Made by a program: the position numbers and the translations under genes. The notes under the pieces are model-generated. The model saw only the letters and a program-made list of their open reading frames with translations, ran no database searches and was not told where the DNA came from. 15,363 nt of DNA from an uncultured beta proteobacterium (GTDB taxonomy: Bacteria > Pseudomonadota > Gammaproteobacteria > Burkholderiales > Rhodocyclaceae): contig CAIZKA010000051.1 in NCBI GenBank assembly GCA_903933395.1, positions 1 through 15,363 on the forward strand. Direction: 5' to 3'. Positions within the stretch are counted from its first letter, which is position 1. Each line of letters begins with the position of its first letter. Below are positions 1-7,830 of this stretch, piece after piece.

Positions 1-253
1 GATCGGCGAAATCGGCGGTCCGGACGAAGCCGAGGCGGCCGTGTGGTGCAAGGCCAACATGAAAAAGCCCATCGTCGGCTTCATCGCCGGCGTCACGGCG
101 CCGGCCGGCAAGCGCATGGGCCATGCCGGAGCCCTGATTTCCGGCGGCGCCGACACGGCGGATGCCAAGCTGGCGATCATGGAAGAATGCGGCTTCACCG
201 TGACGCGAAATCCTTCGGAAATGGCCAAGCTGCTCAAGGCCCTGCTGAAGTAG
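1..253 (+). CDS. sucD: Succinyl-CoA ligase (ADP-forming) alpha subunit, C-terminal fragment
   Basis: The reading frame is open from base 2 to the TAG at 251-253 and gives the last 83 residues; the start lies outside the window. The protein is the alpha subunit of the TCA-cycle enzyme that converts succinyl-CoA, ADP and phosphate to succinate, CoA and ATP in the cytoplasm. The sequence IGEIGG...EAEAAVW, then FIAGVTAPAGKRMGHAGA, is the highly conserved C-terminal half of SucD. The His of RMGHAGA (codon 122-124) is the active-site phosphohistidine of the family. The end (MAKLLKALLK) matches the usual SucD C-terminus, so the gene is intact at this end. It is separated from the downstream signalling genes by a terminator and is a housekeeping neighbour, not part of the cluster. 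sucC is expected just upstream. Confidence 0.96.
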   Translation, partial: IGEIGGPDEAEAAVWCKANMKKPIVGFIAGVTAPAGKRMGHAGALISGGADTADAKLAIMEECGFTVTRNPSEMAKLLKALLK

Positions 254-257
254 CGGA

Positions 258-276
258 AGTCGGCGCTGGCGACACG
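258..276 (+). repeat. 19-base dispersed intergenic repeat, copy 1
   Basis: The 19 bases AGTCGGCGCTGGCGACACG lie 5 bases after the sucD stop, just before the terminator stem. An exact copy in the same orientation sits at 13146-13164, also in an intergenic region. The role is unknown; it could be a remnant of a longer dispersed repeat or a shared 3'-UTR element. Confidence 0.6.
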
Positions 277-278
277 CC

Positions 279-315
279 AAAAAGCCGCTCCGGTGCAAGC
301 CGGAGCGGCTTTTTT
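279..315 (+). terminator. Rho-independent terminator of sucD
   Basis: A perfect 15-bp inverted repeat: bases 279-293 (AAAAAGCCGCTCCGG) pair with 300-314 around the 6-base loop TGCAAG, followed by a T run (310-315). The GC-rich core with A tract before and T tract after is a classic intrinsic terminator. The symmetric A/T flanks mean it could stop transcription from either side. It isolates the succinyl-CoA ligase operon from the signalling cluster. Confidence 0.93.
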
Positions 316-370
316 GCGCATAGAATTCAAACAATGCTTGGCTGACCGTGGCCGAATGTCATGAAATTGA

Positions 371-400
371 TTGACGGACTTGATGCAGGACTGTAAGAAT
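371..400 (+). promoter_or_regulatory. Possible sigma70-type promoter for the signalling cluster
   Basis: TTGACG (371-376; 5 of 6 bases of the -35 consensus) is followed after 18 bases by AAGAAT (395-400; 4 of 6 of the -10 consensus). It lies between the sucD terminator and the kinase start at 451, where the cluster needs a promoter. The -10 match and the spacer are only fair, and no operator is evident, so the exact element is uncertain. Confidence 0.35.
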
Positions 401-450
401 TGGGCTTATTGTCCTGTTTTAATGAAGGCTCTCGCACAGGGTGGCGACCG

Positions 451-3132
451 ATGAAGAAGGCAGACTTCTGGAAAAGTGACTGGTTCTTCGGTGTTGTAGT
501 CAGCGTTGTCATGCTGATTCTGGGCAACGGCGAGTTGCTCCAGGGGCTGGAACGCAAGGCTTATGACATGGGAGTGGCGGCGACTTCGCGCACGGCGTCC
601 GACAAGATTGCCGTCATTGCGATCGACAAGCCCAGCCTCGACAACATCGGCCGCTGGCCATGGTCGCGCGAGATCATGGCGGACATGGTGGACAAGCTGG
701 CGAACGCCAAAGCCAAGGTGATCGCCACCACGGTGTTCTATTCCGAGCCGCAGCGAGATCAGGGCCTGGCTTATATCAACAAGCTGATTGAAACTTGCGG
801 CGTCACTCTGCCTTCCGTGGTTGCCGTCGCGGCGCCGCCCGCCGCTGCGCCGGTTGCGGCGACGACTGCAGCACCCGGCGCGGCACCGGCTGCCGCCCCT
901 GTTGCCGGCGAGCCTGCTGCCCCCGCCCCCGCACCAGTGGCCGCGCCGTCCTCCTGCCCGCAGCTCGAGGCCATACTGCTTGAGGCCGACCAGAAACTGA
1001 ATACCGATAGACGTTTGGCGGATGCCTTCGCCAAGGCGGGTAATGTTGCGCTGCCCATGTTGTTCGTGCTGGGCGAGCCGCGCGGAAAGCCGGACAAGGA
1101 TCTGCCCGATTACGTGAAGAAGAACGCGGTCAAGCTATCCGGCGCGGCTGACGCGCCGCCGTATCCGACACTTGGCGTCGATGCCGGCGTAATCGAGCCC
1201 CTCGGCAGGGTGGCGACAGCCATCGGCCACCTCAATGTGACGGCCGATGTGGATGGTGCGATTCGTACCGAACCCCTGGTGGTGGCCCACTTTGATCAGG
1301 CGTATCCGTCCCTGTCCCTGCTGGTCGCGGCCAAGAGCCATAACCTGACCCCGGCGGACATACAGGTGACTGCCGGCAGTTCGGTCAAGCTGGGCAAGCT
1401 CAAGATCGGGACCGACATCGATACGCGGATGCTGACTTTCTATTACAAGGATCATGATGGTCGCCCCGCCTTTCCGGTCGATTCCTTCTTCGACGTAAAA
1501 AGCGGCAAGATTCCTTATGACAAGTATCGTGACAAGATCGTCCTGATCGGGCCGACCTCGTCTTCGGTAGGCAGCGTCTTCGTCACTCCGATCAGTACGT
1601 CGATGCCGGCGGTTCTGATGCAGGCGCACGCGGTTTCGAGCCTGCTCTCGGAACATTTCTTCGTCGCGCCGACCTGGGGCTTCTGGGTCGAAAAGCTGGT
1701 CTTCCTGCTCATTGCCGCCTACCTGATCGCCTTGCTGCCGAAGATCAAGGCCGGCATGGCCGCGGGGATCACCGTGGGCCTCCTGGTGGCATTGATTGTG
1801 GTCCATTTCGCATTGATGACAACGCAATTGATGTGGCTGCAGTTGATGGTTCCGGCAACCCTGCTGCTGGTCGGTCACCTGCTGCTGACCGTCAAGCGCT
1901 TCGCCGTTACCGAACGCGGCAAGGAAAAGTCGGACGCGGCTTCCGCGGAGTCCAACCGCATGCTGGGCCTTGCCTTCCAGGGGCAGGGGCAACTCGACAT
2001 GGCCTTCGACAAGTTCCGCCAGTGTCCGATGGACGACGCGTTGATGGAGAACATGTACAACCTGGCGCTGGATTTCGAACGCAAGCGCCAATTCAACAAG
2101 GCCGAGGCGGCGTTCCGCTACATATTCGATTACAACCCGAAATTCCGCGATATCGAGTCCCGCGTCAATCGTGCCAAGCAGCTTTCGGAAACGGTGATTC
2201 TCGGCGGCGGCGGGGGCGGGCGCAGCAATGCCAGCCTGATCGATACCGCCGGCAATGTCGAGAAGCCGATGTTGGGCCGTTATGAAATCGAGAAGGAACT
2301 GGGCAAGGGTGCCATGGGCGTGGTCTATCTCGGCCGTGATCCGAAGATCAATCGCATCGTGGCGATCAAGACCATGGCGCTGTCGCAGGAGTTCGAGGCC
2401 GACGAACTGGTCGAGGTCAAGGAGCGCTTTTTCCGTGAGGCGGAGACCGCCGGGCGTCTCAATCACCCCAACATCGTCACCATGTTCGATGCCGGTGAAG
2501 AACACGATCTGGCTTACATCGCTATGGAGTTCCTCAAGGGCAAGGATCTGGTGTCCTATTGCAAGCCCGGCAATCTGTTGCCGCAACCACTCGTCATGAG
2601 CATCGTCGCGCGCGTCGCCGATGCGCTGTCCTACGCGCATGAGAACAATGTGGTGCACCGGGATATCAAGCCGGCCAACATCATGTACGAGCCGGATTCC
2701 GACCAGGTCAAGGTGACCGACTTCGGCATCGCGCGCATTACCGATTCGTCGAAGACCAAGACCGGCATGGTGCTCGGCACGCCGAGCTTCATGTCGCCCG
2801 AGCAACTCGCAGGCAAGAAGATCGACGGTCGTTCCGACCTGTTCTCGCTCGGTGTCATGCTGTACCAGATGTCCTGCGGCAAGCTGCCCTTCGAAGGCGA
2901 TTCGATGGCACAACTGATGTTCCGCATCGCCAATGAGCCCCATCCGGACATTCGCGGCATCAATCCCGATCTGCCGGACTGCGTGGTGGCAATCATCGAC
3001 AGGGCGATGACCAAGGACCCGGATGCGCGCTACCAGACCGGTGCCGAATTCGCGAAGGACATCCGGACTTGCGTGACGATGAGCAGCGGCAGCGCCGCCG
3101 CCGGCGATTCCGGCGTCGATATCAGCATTTGA
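451..3132 (+). CDS. CHASE2-domain transmembrane serine/threonine protein kinase
   Basis: An 893-residue membrane receptor kinase. Order: N-terminal transmembrane helix (about 12-28); extracytoplasmic CHASE2 sensor (about 35-410, including VIAIDKPSLDNIGRWPWSR); three transmembrane helices (about 416-482); a TPR-like helical stretch (about 502-565); a poly-Gly linker; and a Hanks-type kinase domain from about 610. All key kinase elements are present: Gly loop GKGAMG (618-623), ATP-binding Lys640 in VAIK, catalytic Asp738 in HRDIKPAN, metal-binding Asp757 in DFG, and the GTPSFMSPEQ activation segment, so it should be active. An Ala/Pro-rich low-complexity insert (about 127-166) interrupts the sensor. 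I chose ATG 451 (MKKADFW, weak AGGGTGG ribosome site); the in-frame TTG at 400 overlaps a possible -10 box and would place a non-conserved leader before the membrane helix. It is the first gene of the cluster, 10 bases before its cognate-looking phosphatase. Substrates are unknown; the FHA protein is an obvious candidate partner. Confidence 0.93.
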   Translation: MKKADFWKSDWFFGVVVSVVMLILGNGELLQGLERKAYDMGVAATSRTASDKIAVIAIDKPSLDNIGRWPWSREIMADMVDKLANAKAKVIATTVFYSEPQRDQGLAYINKLIETCGVTLPSVVAVAAPPAAAPVAATTAAPGAAPAAAPVAGEPAAPAPAPVAAPSSCPQLEAILLEADQKLNTDRRLADAFAKAGNVALPMLFVLGEPRGKPDKDLPDYVKKNAVKLSGAADAPPYPTLGVDAGVIEPLGRVATAIGHLNVTADVDGAIRTEPLVVAHFDQAYPSLSLLVAAKSHNLTPADIQVTAGSSVKLGKLKIGTDIDTRMLTFYYKDHDGRPAFPVDSFFDVKSGKIPYDKYRDKIVLIGPTSSSVGSVFVTPISTSMPAVLMQAHAVSSLLSEHFFVAPTWGFWVEKLVFLLIAAYLIALLPKIKAGMAAGITVGLLVALIVVHFALMTTQLMWLQLMVPATLLLVGHLLLTVKRFAVTERGKEKSDAASAESNRMLGLAFQGQGQLDMAFDKFRQCPMDDALMENMYNLALDFERKRQFNKAEAAFRYIFDYNPKFRDIESRVNRAKQLSETVILGGGGGGRSNASLIDTAGNVEKPMLGRYEIEKELGKGAMGVVYLGRDPKINRIVAIKTMALSQEFEADELVEVKERFFREAETAGRLNHPNIVTMFDAGEEHDLAYIAMEFLKGKDLVSYCKPGNLLPQPLVMSIVARVADALSYAHENNVVHRDIKPANIMYEPDSDQVKVTDFGIARITDSSKTKTGMVLGTPSFMSPEQLAGKKIDGRSDLFSLGVMLYQMSCGKLPFEGDSMAQLMFRIANEPHPDIRGINPDLPDCVVAIIDRAMTKDPDARYQTGAEFAKDIRTCVTMSSGSAAAGDSGVDISI

Positions 3133-3142
3133 GGACCAACTC

Positions 3143-3964
3143 ATGGAAATGAACGCTGTTCTCGACATAGTCACTCGCAGCGATCCGGGCATGGTGCGCT
3201 CGAACAACGAAGATGCTGTCATGGCCAATCCGGCGCGCGGATTTGCCGTACTCGCTGACGGCATGGGCGGCTATAACGCGGGCGAGGTGGCCAGCGGAAT
3301 GGCGATTGCCTTGCTTGGCACCGAACTTGAGAAGGCCTTTCTTGAGCGCGAACCGAGCAGTGTCGATGCTTCCGGAAAGTCATGGGCGCACGTCAGCCTG
3401 GAAACCCACATGATCCGGGTCAATAGCGCTATCTATCAGGCGGCGCAGAGTCAGCCGCAATATGCCGGGATGGGCACCACGCTGGTGGTGGGCGTGTTCC
3501 ACGACAACCGGATGACGGTCGGCCACATCGGCGACTCCCGGCTGTACCGCATGCGCGGCGAGGATTTTCAGCAGGTAACGCGCGACCATTCGCTGCTGCA
3601 GGAACAGATCGACAGCGGCCTGATCACGCCTGAGCAGGCGCGTCATTCGCAGAACAAGAATCTGGTGACCCGTGCCGTCGGCGTCGATCCCGAAGTGGTG
3701 CCGGAGATACACGAGCATGCGGTATTGCCGGGCGACGTTTACCTTTTCTGCTCCGACGGGCTCAACGACATGGTCGAGGATGAGGAAATCGGCATGACCG
3801 TGGGCGCGCTTTCGGCAAATCTCGAGTTGTGTTCGATGCAGTTGATTCAAATGGCCAACGATAATGGCGGCCGTGACAATGTTTCGGTAATCCTGGTCAA
3901 GGTAAAGGGTGAGTTTCCGGCCGCGCGCGGCTGGTGGGCCCGTTTACTGGCCTGGTTCAAGTAA
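3143..3964 (+). CDS. PP2C-family serine/threonine protein phosphatase
   Basis: 273 residues, the usual size of a single-domain bacterial PP2C (Stp1/PrpC/PppA type). These cytoplasmic, metal-dependent enzymes remove phosphate from Ser/Thr residues and commonly reverse a neighbouring kinase. Motifs in order: RSNNEDA (19-25), ADGMGG with metal ligands Asp39 and Gly40, the GTTLVVG strand, GDSRLYR (130-136), CSDGLND with Asp205, and GGRDNVSVILV with Asp245. The core metal-binding Asp residues are all present, so it should be active. The last 18 residues (ARGWWARLLAWFK end) are aromatic and basic and could be a weak membrane anchor; this is inference. A GAGGA ribosome site overlaps the kinase stop codon, so translation of the two is probably coupled. 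Pairing with the kinase upstream and the FHA protein downstream makes a complete writer-eraser-reader set. Confidence 0.95.
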   Translation: MEMNAVLDIVTRSDPGMVRSNNEDAVMANPARGFAVLADGMGGYNAGEVASGMAIALLGTELEKAFLEREPSSVDASGKSWAHVSLETHMIRVNSAIYQAAQSQPQYAGMGTTLVVGVFHDNRMTVGHIGDSRLYRMRGEDFQQVTRDHSLLQEQIDSGLITPEQARHSQNKNLVTRAVGVDPEVVPEIHEHAVLPGDVYLFCSDGLNDMVEDEEIGMTVGALSANLELCSMQLIQMANDNGGRDNVSVILVKVKGEFPAARGWWARLLAWFK

Positions 3965-4001
3965 GTAACGCAGCGCTCCGTGACCTCGAAGGACGACGAC
4001 A

Positions 4002-4796
4002 ATGGCTAAGCTAATACTCAGCATGGAAACCACAATGCTCAAGGAAATTCCCCTGAGCAAGGAGCGCACCACCATCGGGCGCAAACCGCACAACGACATC
4101 CAGATCGACAACCTGGCGATCTCGGGCGAACATGCGGTGGTGATCACCATCCTCAATGATTCCTTTCTGGAAGACCTGGGCAGTACCAATGGCACCTTCG
4201 TCAATGGTCAGTCGGTCAAGAAACATTTCCTGAAGAATGGCGACACCATTGAACTGGGCAAGTACCGCCTGAAGTATGTCAGCGAGCTTCCGCAGCAAAC
4301 GTCGAATGCGGATTTCGAGAAAACCATGATCTTGCGTCCCGGCGCGGCCCACAAGCCTGCTCCGGAGCCGTCAGTCGCCGCTCCTGCTGCTGCAGCCCCG
4401 GCCGCTCCCGCAGCCCCCGCCGCTCCGGCGCCCGCTGCGGCAGCTGCTACTCCGCCCCATATGTCGACCTCGCCCGGCATGGCTCCCCCGCCTGCGGCGG
4501 CTGCCGCGGCTCCTGCGGCTGCACCGGCTTTGCCGCTGGGTGCGATTCAAATTCTTTCCGGCGGCAACGCCGGCAAGGAACTGGAGCTTACCAAGACGCT
4601 AACCACGTTGGGCAAGCCGGGCGTTCAGGTGGCGGTCATCGCGCGTCGCCCGCACGGCTACTTCATCACCCATGTTGAGGGTGCGAGCTTCCCGGTCGTC
4701 AATGGCAAGGCGCTGGATTCCCAGGCGCATCAACTTGCGGATCACGATGTGATTGAACTGGCTGGAACGAAAATGGAGTTCTTCCTGAAGTCCTGA
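4002..4796 (+). CDS. FHA-domain protein with a second, degenerate FHA-like domain
   Basis: A 264-residue cytoplasmic phosphothreonine-binding adaptor. The N-terminal FHA domain (about 5-95) has the full signature: IGRKPHNDI with Arg27, SGEH (41-44), and LGSTNGTFVNG with Asn63. Then comes FEKTMILRP around Thr108, an Ala/Pro-rich linker (about 115-176) with little expected structure, and a C-terminal domain (about 177-264). That last domain has FHA-like strand spacing (IQILSGGNAGKELEL, then TTLGK, VVNGKAL and DHDVIELAG), but the phosphate-contacting Arg and Ser-x-x-His are missing, so it probably does not bind phosphothreonine. The start ATG 4002 follows AAGGA (3989-3993). The gene lies 37 bases after the phosphatase. 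By analogy with kinase/PP2C/FHA trios, it should recognise proteins phosphorylated by the upstream kinase and may itself be a substrate. Confidence 0.9.
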   Translation: MAKLILSMETTMLKEIPLSKERTTIGRKPHNDIQIDNLAISGEHAVVITILNDSFLEDLGSTNGTFVNGQSVKKHFLKNGDTIELGKYRLKYVSELPQQTSNADFEKTMILRPGAAHKPAPEPSVAAPAAAAPAAPAAPAAPAPAAAAATPPHMSTSPGMAPPPAAAAAAPAAAPALPLGAIQILSGGNAGKELELTKTLTTLGKPGVQVAVIARRPHGYFITHVEGASFPVVNGKALDSQAHQLADHDVIELAGTKMEFFLKS

Positions 4797-4817
4797 GTCC
4801 GACGCCAGACAATCCCC

Positions 4818-4821
4818 GGAG
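4818..4821 (+). promoter_or_regulatory. Ribosome binding site supporting a TTG start for the cyclase
   Basis: GGAG lies five bases before the TTG at 4827. The next in-frame ATG, at 4929, would delete the first membrane helix and the start of the CHASE2 domain, so the TTG start is preferred. Confidence 0.65.
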
Positions 4822-4826
4822 CCACC

Positions 4827-7052
4827 TTGAAGCAGTATCTTCCCCGCTACGTCCTCGGAGTTGTGATTCTTCTGGTCTTGCTCGGCCATTCGGCGCGCAT
4901 CTACCAGATTCCGTTCATCAATCACATGGACTCGCTCGTCTATGACATGAAAGTGCGTTTGACCATGCCGCAGGGGATCGATAAGCGCGTGGTGATTCTG
5001 GACATTGACGAAAAATCCCTGGCCGAGCAGGGAAGATGGCCGTGGGGTCGCGACAAACTGGCGACCCTGATGACCAAGCTGTTTGATCAGTACGGGGTCA
5101 AACTTGTTGGTTTCGACGTCGTGTTTGCCGAACCCGACGAAAGCTCCGGCCTCAAGTCGCTGGAGTCCCTGGCGAAGAAGGAACTGAAGGACGTGGCGGG
5201 CTTCCAGGCGACGTTGCGCGACTTGCGCCCGCAACTCGACAACGACGCGCGCTTCGCGGCGGCGATCAAAGGTCGGCCGATCATTCTCGGGTACTACTTT
5301 TCCAGCAAGGAAGGCGGCGTCAGTTCCGGTGCCGCGCCCGAACCGGTTTTTCCGGCCGGCACTTTCAACGGCCGCCGCATCGGCTTCACGCAGTGGGTCA
5401 GCTACGGCGGCAATTTGCCGGAATTTGAGAAGGCTGCGGCGGGGGCAGGGCATTTCAATCCGCTGGTGGACCTTGACGGGACGTCGCGCCGCGTGCCCTT
5501 GCTCGTCGAGTACAAAGGGGCCTACTACGAGTCGCTCTCCCTGGCGATGGTGCGCAACCTGCTCGGCAATCCGGAGATCATCCCCGGGTATCCAGGAAAT
5601 GCGCCGGCATCTTATGCGGCCATGGAGTGGCTGGATCTGAAAACGGCCGGTGGCGGCGTGATGCGCATTCCGGTGGATGAAAATGCGGCGACGCTGATTC
5701 CCTATCGAGGCTATCAGGGCAGCTTTGCCTATATCTCGATTACCGACGTGCTTAATGACCGGGTGCCAAAGGAAATGCTCGCCGGCAAAGTGGCTGTGGT
5801 CGGCACCACGGCCCCCGGACTCATGGACTTGCGGGCAACTCCGGTGGGGGCCGCCTATCCCGGGGTCGAGATACATGCAAACCTGATCGCAGGCATGCTC
5901 GACGGCGTAATCAAGCACAAGCCACCCTATATTCTCGGTGCCGATGTCATGCTCGTGTTGATCGCGGGCGCGGTGATGGTTTTCCTGTTGCCGATGCTGT
6001 CGCCGTTCCGGGCAACGATAGTCGGCTTGATCGTACTGCTGCTGATGCTCAGCGTGAATTTCGGTTTCTGGCATGTATCGAATGTCGTGCTGCCGCAGGC
6101 CAATGGCATGATCGCGATTTTTCTCCTGTATGCGATGAACATGTCCTGGGGCTACTTCGTCGAGTCGCGGACCAAGCGGCAACTGACCGGGCTGTTCGGC
6201 CAGTACGTGCCGCCGGAACTGGTTGAGGAGATGAGCCGCGACCCCGAAAACTACAGCATGGCCGGGCGCAAGGCAGAACTCACCGTGCTGTTTTCCGATG
6301 TGCGCGGATTTACGACGATTTCCGAAGGTCTGGAACCCGACGAATTGGCCACTCTGATGAACCAGTATCTCGGCGCCATGACCCTGGTCGTGCGCAAACA
6401 TCGCGGTACGCTCGACAAATACATTGGTGACGCCATAATGGCGTTCTGGGGGGCGCCGGTCGAAGATCCGGAACACGCCAGGAATGCGGTCCTCACCGGG
6501 CTGGAAATGCATGTCGCGCTTCACGAGTTGAACAAGGCGCTCGTGGCGCGCGGCTGGCCCGAGCTCAAGATCGGAGTCGGTGTGAATACCGGCCCGATGA
6601 CGGTCGGCGACATGGGATCGCCGGTACGCCAGTCCTACACGGTGATGGGCGATGCGGTGAACCTTGGTTCGCGTCTCGAGGGCATTACCAAGCAGTACGG
6701 GGTTGGCTTTATCGCTGGCGAAAGCACGCGCGAACTGCTGAAGAAGGAATTCGTCTTCCGCGAACTGGATCGCGTGCGCGTCAAGGGCAAGGAGGACCCC
6801 GTCGGAATTTATGAGCCGGTTGGCGAGGAGGGCAAGGTTGCGCGCGAGGATATGGAAGAGATCAAGCTGTGGAATCAGGCTTTGCGCGCCTACCGCGGGC
6901 AGGACTGGGACAATGCGGAAGTGACGCTGATGAATCTGCAGCGCATGAAGCCGCGCTATCTCTACGATCTCTACGCCAAGCGCGTAGAACATCTGCGCAA
7001 GGAGCCGCCCGGAGAGAATTGGGACGGCGTCACCATCTTTGAAACGAAATAG
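4827..7052 (+). CDS. CHASE2-domain transmembrane adenylate cyclase, class IIIb
   Basis: A 741-residue receptor cyclase that should make cAMP from ATP at the inner membrane. Order: transmembrane helix (about 6-24); extracytoplasmic CHASE2 domain (about 30-360, with VVILDIDEKSLAEQGRWPWGR); three transmembrane helices (about 370-388, 395-413 and 425-442); the linker GLFGQYVPPELVEEM; a class III catalytic domain (about 480-660); and a short helical TPR-like tail. Catalytic residues are complete: metal-binding Asp491 (FSDVRGFT) and Asp535 (KYIGDAIMAFWG), adenine-selecting Lys531 and Thr605 (YTVMGDAVN), and transition-state Asn612 and Arg616. A Lys/Thr pair is typical of class IIIb adenylate cyclases, several of which respond to bicarbonate. 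Its sensor is related to that of the kinase at the start of the cluster. The gene begins with TTG, lies 30 bases after the FHA gene, and is followed 5 bases later by a cyclic-nucleotide phosphodiesterase. Confidence 0.94.
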   Translation: MKQYLPRYVLGVVILLVLLGHSARIYQIPFINHMDSLVYDMKVRLTMPQGIDKRVVILDIDEKSLAEQGRWPWGRDKLATLMTKLFDQYGVKLVGFDVVFAEPDESSGLKSLESLAKKELKDVAGFQATLRDLRPQLDNDARFAAAIKGRPIILGYYFSSKEGGVSSGAAPEPVFPAGTFNGRRIGFTQWVSYGGNLPEFEKAAAGAGHFNPLVDLDGTSRRVPLLVEYKGAYYESLSLAMVRNLLGNPEIIPGYPGNAPASYAAMEWLDLKTAGGGVMRIPVDENAATLIPYRGYQGSFAYISITDVLNDRVPKEMLAGKVAVVGTTAPGLMDLRATPVGAAYPGVEIHANLIAGMLDGVIKHKPPYILGADVMLVLIAGAVMVFLLPMLSPFRATIVGLIVLLLMLSVNFGFWHVSNVVLPQANGMIAIFLLYAMNMSWGYFVESRTKRQLTGLFGQYVPPELVEEMSRDPENYSMAGRKAELTVLFSDVRGFTTISEGLEPDELATLMNQYLGAMTLVVRKHRGTLDKYIGDAIMAFWGAPVEDPEHARNAVLTGLEMHVALHELNKALVARGWPELKIGVGVNTGPMTVGDMGSPVRQSYTVMGDAVNLGSRLEGITKQYGVGFIAGESTRELLKKEFVFRELDRVRVKGKEDPVGIYEPVGEEGKVAREDMEEIKLWNQALRAYRGQDWDNAEVTLMNLQRMKPRYLYDLYAKRVEHLRKEPPGENWDGVTIFETK

Positions 7053-7057
7053 GAACC

Positions 7058-7828
7058 ATGAAAGTACGCATCCTCGGTTGCAGCGGCGGAATTGGCGGGA
7101 GGCATCTGCGTACCACCTCATTGCTGGTTGACAACGACATTCTGATCGACGCCGGAACGGGTGTCGGCGACCTGGCGATCGCCGAACTGGCCCAGATCGA
7201 CCATGTGTTCATCACCCATTCCCACCTTGATCATCTCGCTTCCCTGCCGTTCATGGTTGATACGGTCGGCGACATGCGCAGTCGGCCGGTAATCGTGCAC
7301 GCGACCGAGGCGACCCTCGAGATCATCCGTGCCCATATTTTCAACTGGGCCATCTGGCCGGACTTCAGCGTGATCCCGTCGGCGGAAAAGCCATTTCTGC
7401 GCTTCGACCCGATACGGGTGGGCGAGAGCATCGACATAGACGGCCGCAAGGTGATCCCGCTGCCGGCGAATCACACGGTGCCAGCGGTTGGCTACCAGCT
7501 CGATTCCGGCCATGCCAGCCTCGTATTTACGGGTGACACCGGGCCTTGCCCGGATTTGTGGAAGCAGGTTAATGCGATTCGCAACCTGCGCTACCTGATC
7601 ATCGAGTGCGCGTTCTCCGACAGGGAAAAGCGCCTTGCTGTGGCGTCCCTGCACTTGTGCCCAAGCATGTTGCTCGAAGAACTCACTAATCTTCAGCGCG
7701 ATGCCGAGATATTCATCACCCATCTGAAGCCCGGACAGATCGAGCTGACCATGCAGGAGATCGAAGATTACATCGGCAACGAGTTCCGTCCCGGAATGCT
7801 GCAGAACAACCAGCTCTTCGAGTTCTAG
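7058..7828 (+). CDS. Class II cyclic-nucleotide phosphodiesterase (metallo-beta-lactamase fold)
   Basis: 256 residues with the signature of class II 3',5'-cyclic nucleotide phosphodiesterases: THSHLDHL (His54, His56, Asp58 and His59 as zinc ligands), then ANHTVP, FTGDTG and a C-terminal ITHLKPGQ supplying the remaining ligands. The N-terminal VRILGCSGGIGG followed by TTSLLVDNDILIDAG is also family-typical. No signal peptide is seen, so it should act in the cytoplasm, unlike the periplasmic members of the class. It should hydrolyse the cAMP made by the cyclase immediately upstream. The AGGA ribosome site overlaps the cyclase stop codon, which suggests coupled and balanced production of maker and destroyer. 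Other metallo-beta-lactamase hydrolases (for example RNase Z-like) share part of the motif set, but the THSHLDH form and the location favour phosphodiesterase. Confidence 0.88.
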   Translation: MKVRILGCSGGIGGRHLRTTSLLVDNDILIDAGTGVGDLAIAELAQIDHVFITHSHLDHLASLPFMVDTVGDMRSRPVIVHATEATLEIIRAHIFNWAIWPDFSVIPSAEKPFLRFDPIRVGESIDIDGRKVIPLPANHTVPAVGYQLDSGHASLVFTGDTGPCPDLWKQVNAIRNLRYLIIECAFSDREKRLAVASLHLCPSMLLEELTNLQRDAEIFITHLKPGQIELTMQEIEDYIGNEFRPGMLQNNQLFEF

Positions 7829-7830
7829 CC

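Noticed and set aside
400..450. TTG start at 400 for the kinase
   Set aside because: It overlaps a possible -10 element and adds a leader with no domain role; ATG 451 leads directly into the first membrane helix.
1135..3264. A 709-codon open frame on the minus strand opposite the kinase gene
   Set aside because: It lies antisense to a gene with clear kinase motifs, encodes no recognisable domain, and has the His/Arg/Gln-rich composition typical of the shadow strand of GC-rich genes.
451..4796. Type VI secretion phospho-control module (PpkA/PppA/Fha)
   Set aside because: The trio of families matches, but no Tss, Hcp, VgrG or ClpV gene is present, and the kinase has a CHASE2 sensor unlike PpkA.
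4599..7121. An 840-codon open frame on the minus strand opposite the FHA and cyclase genes
   Set aside because: Same reason: it covers the convincingly coding cyclase, has no domain, and arises from the lack of stops in the complementary frame of GC-rich codons.
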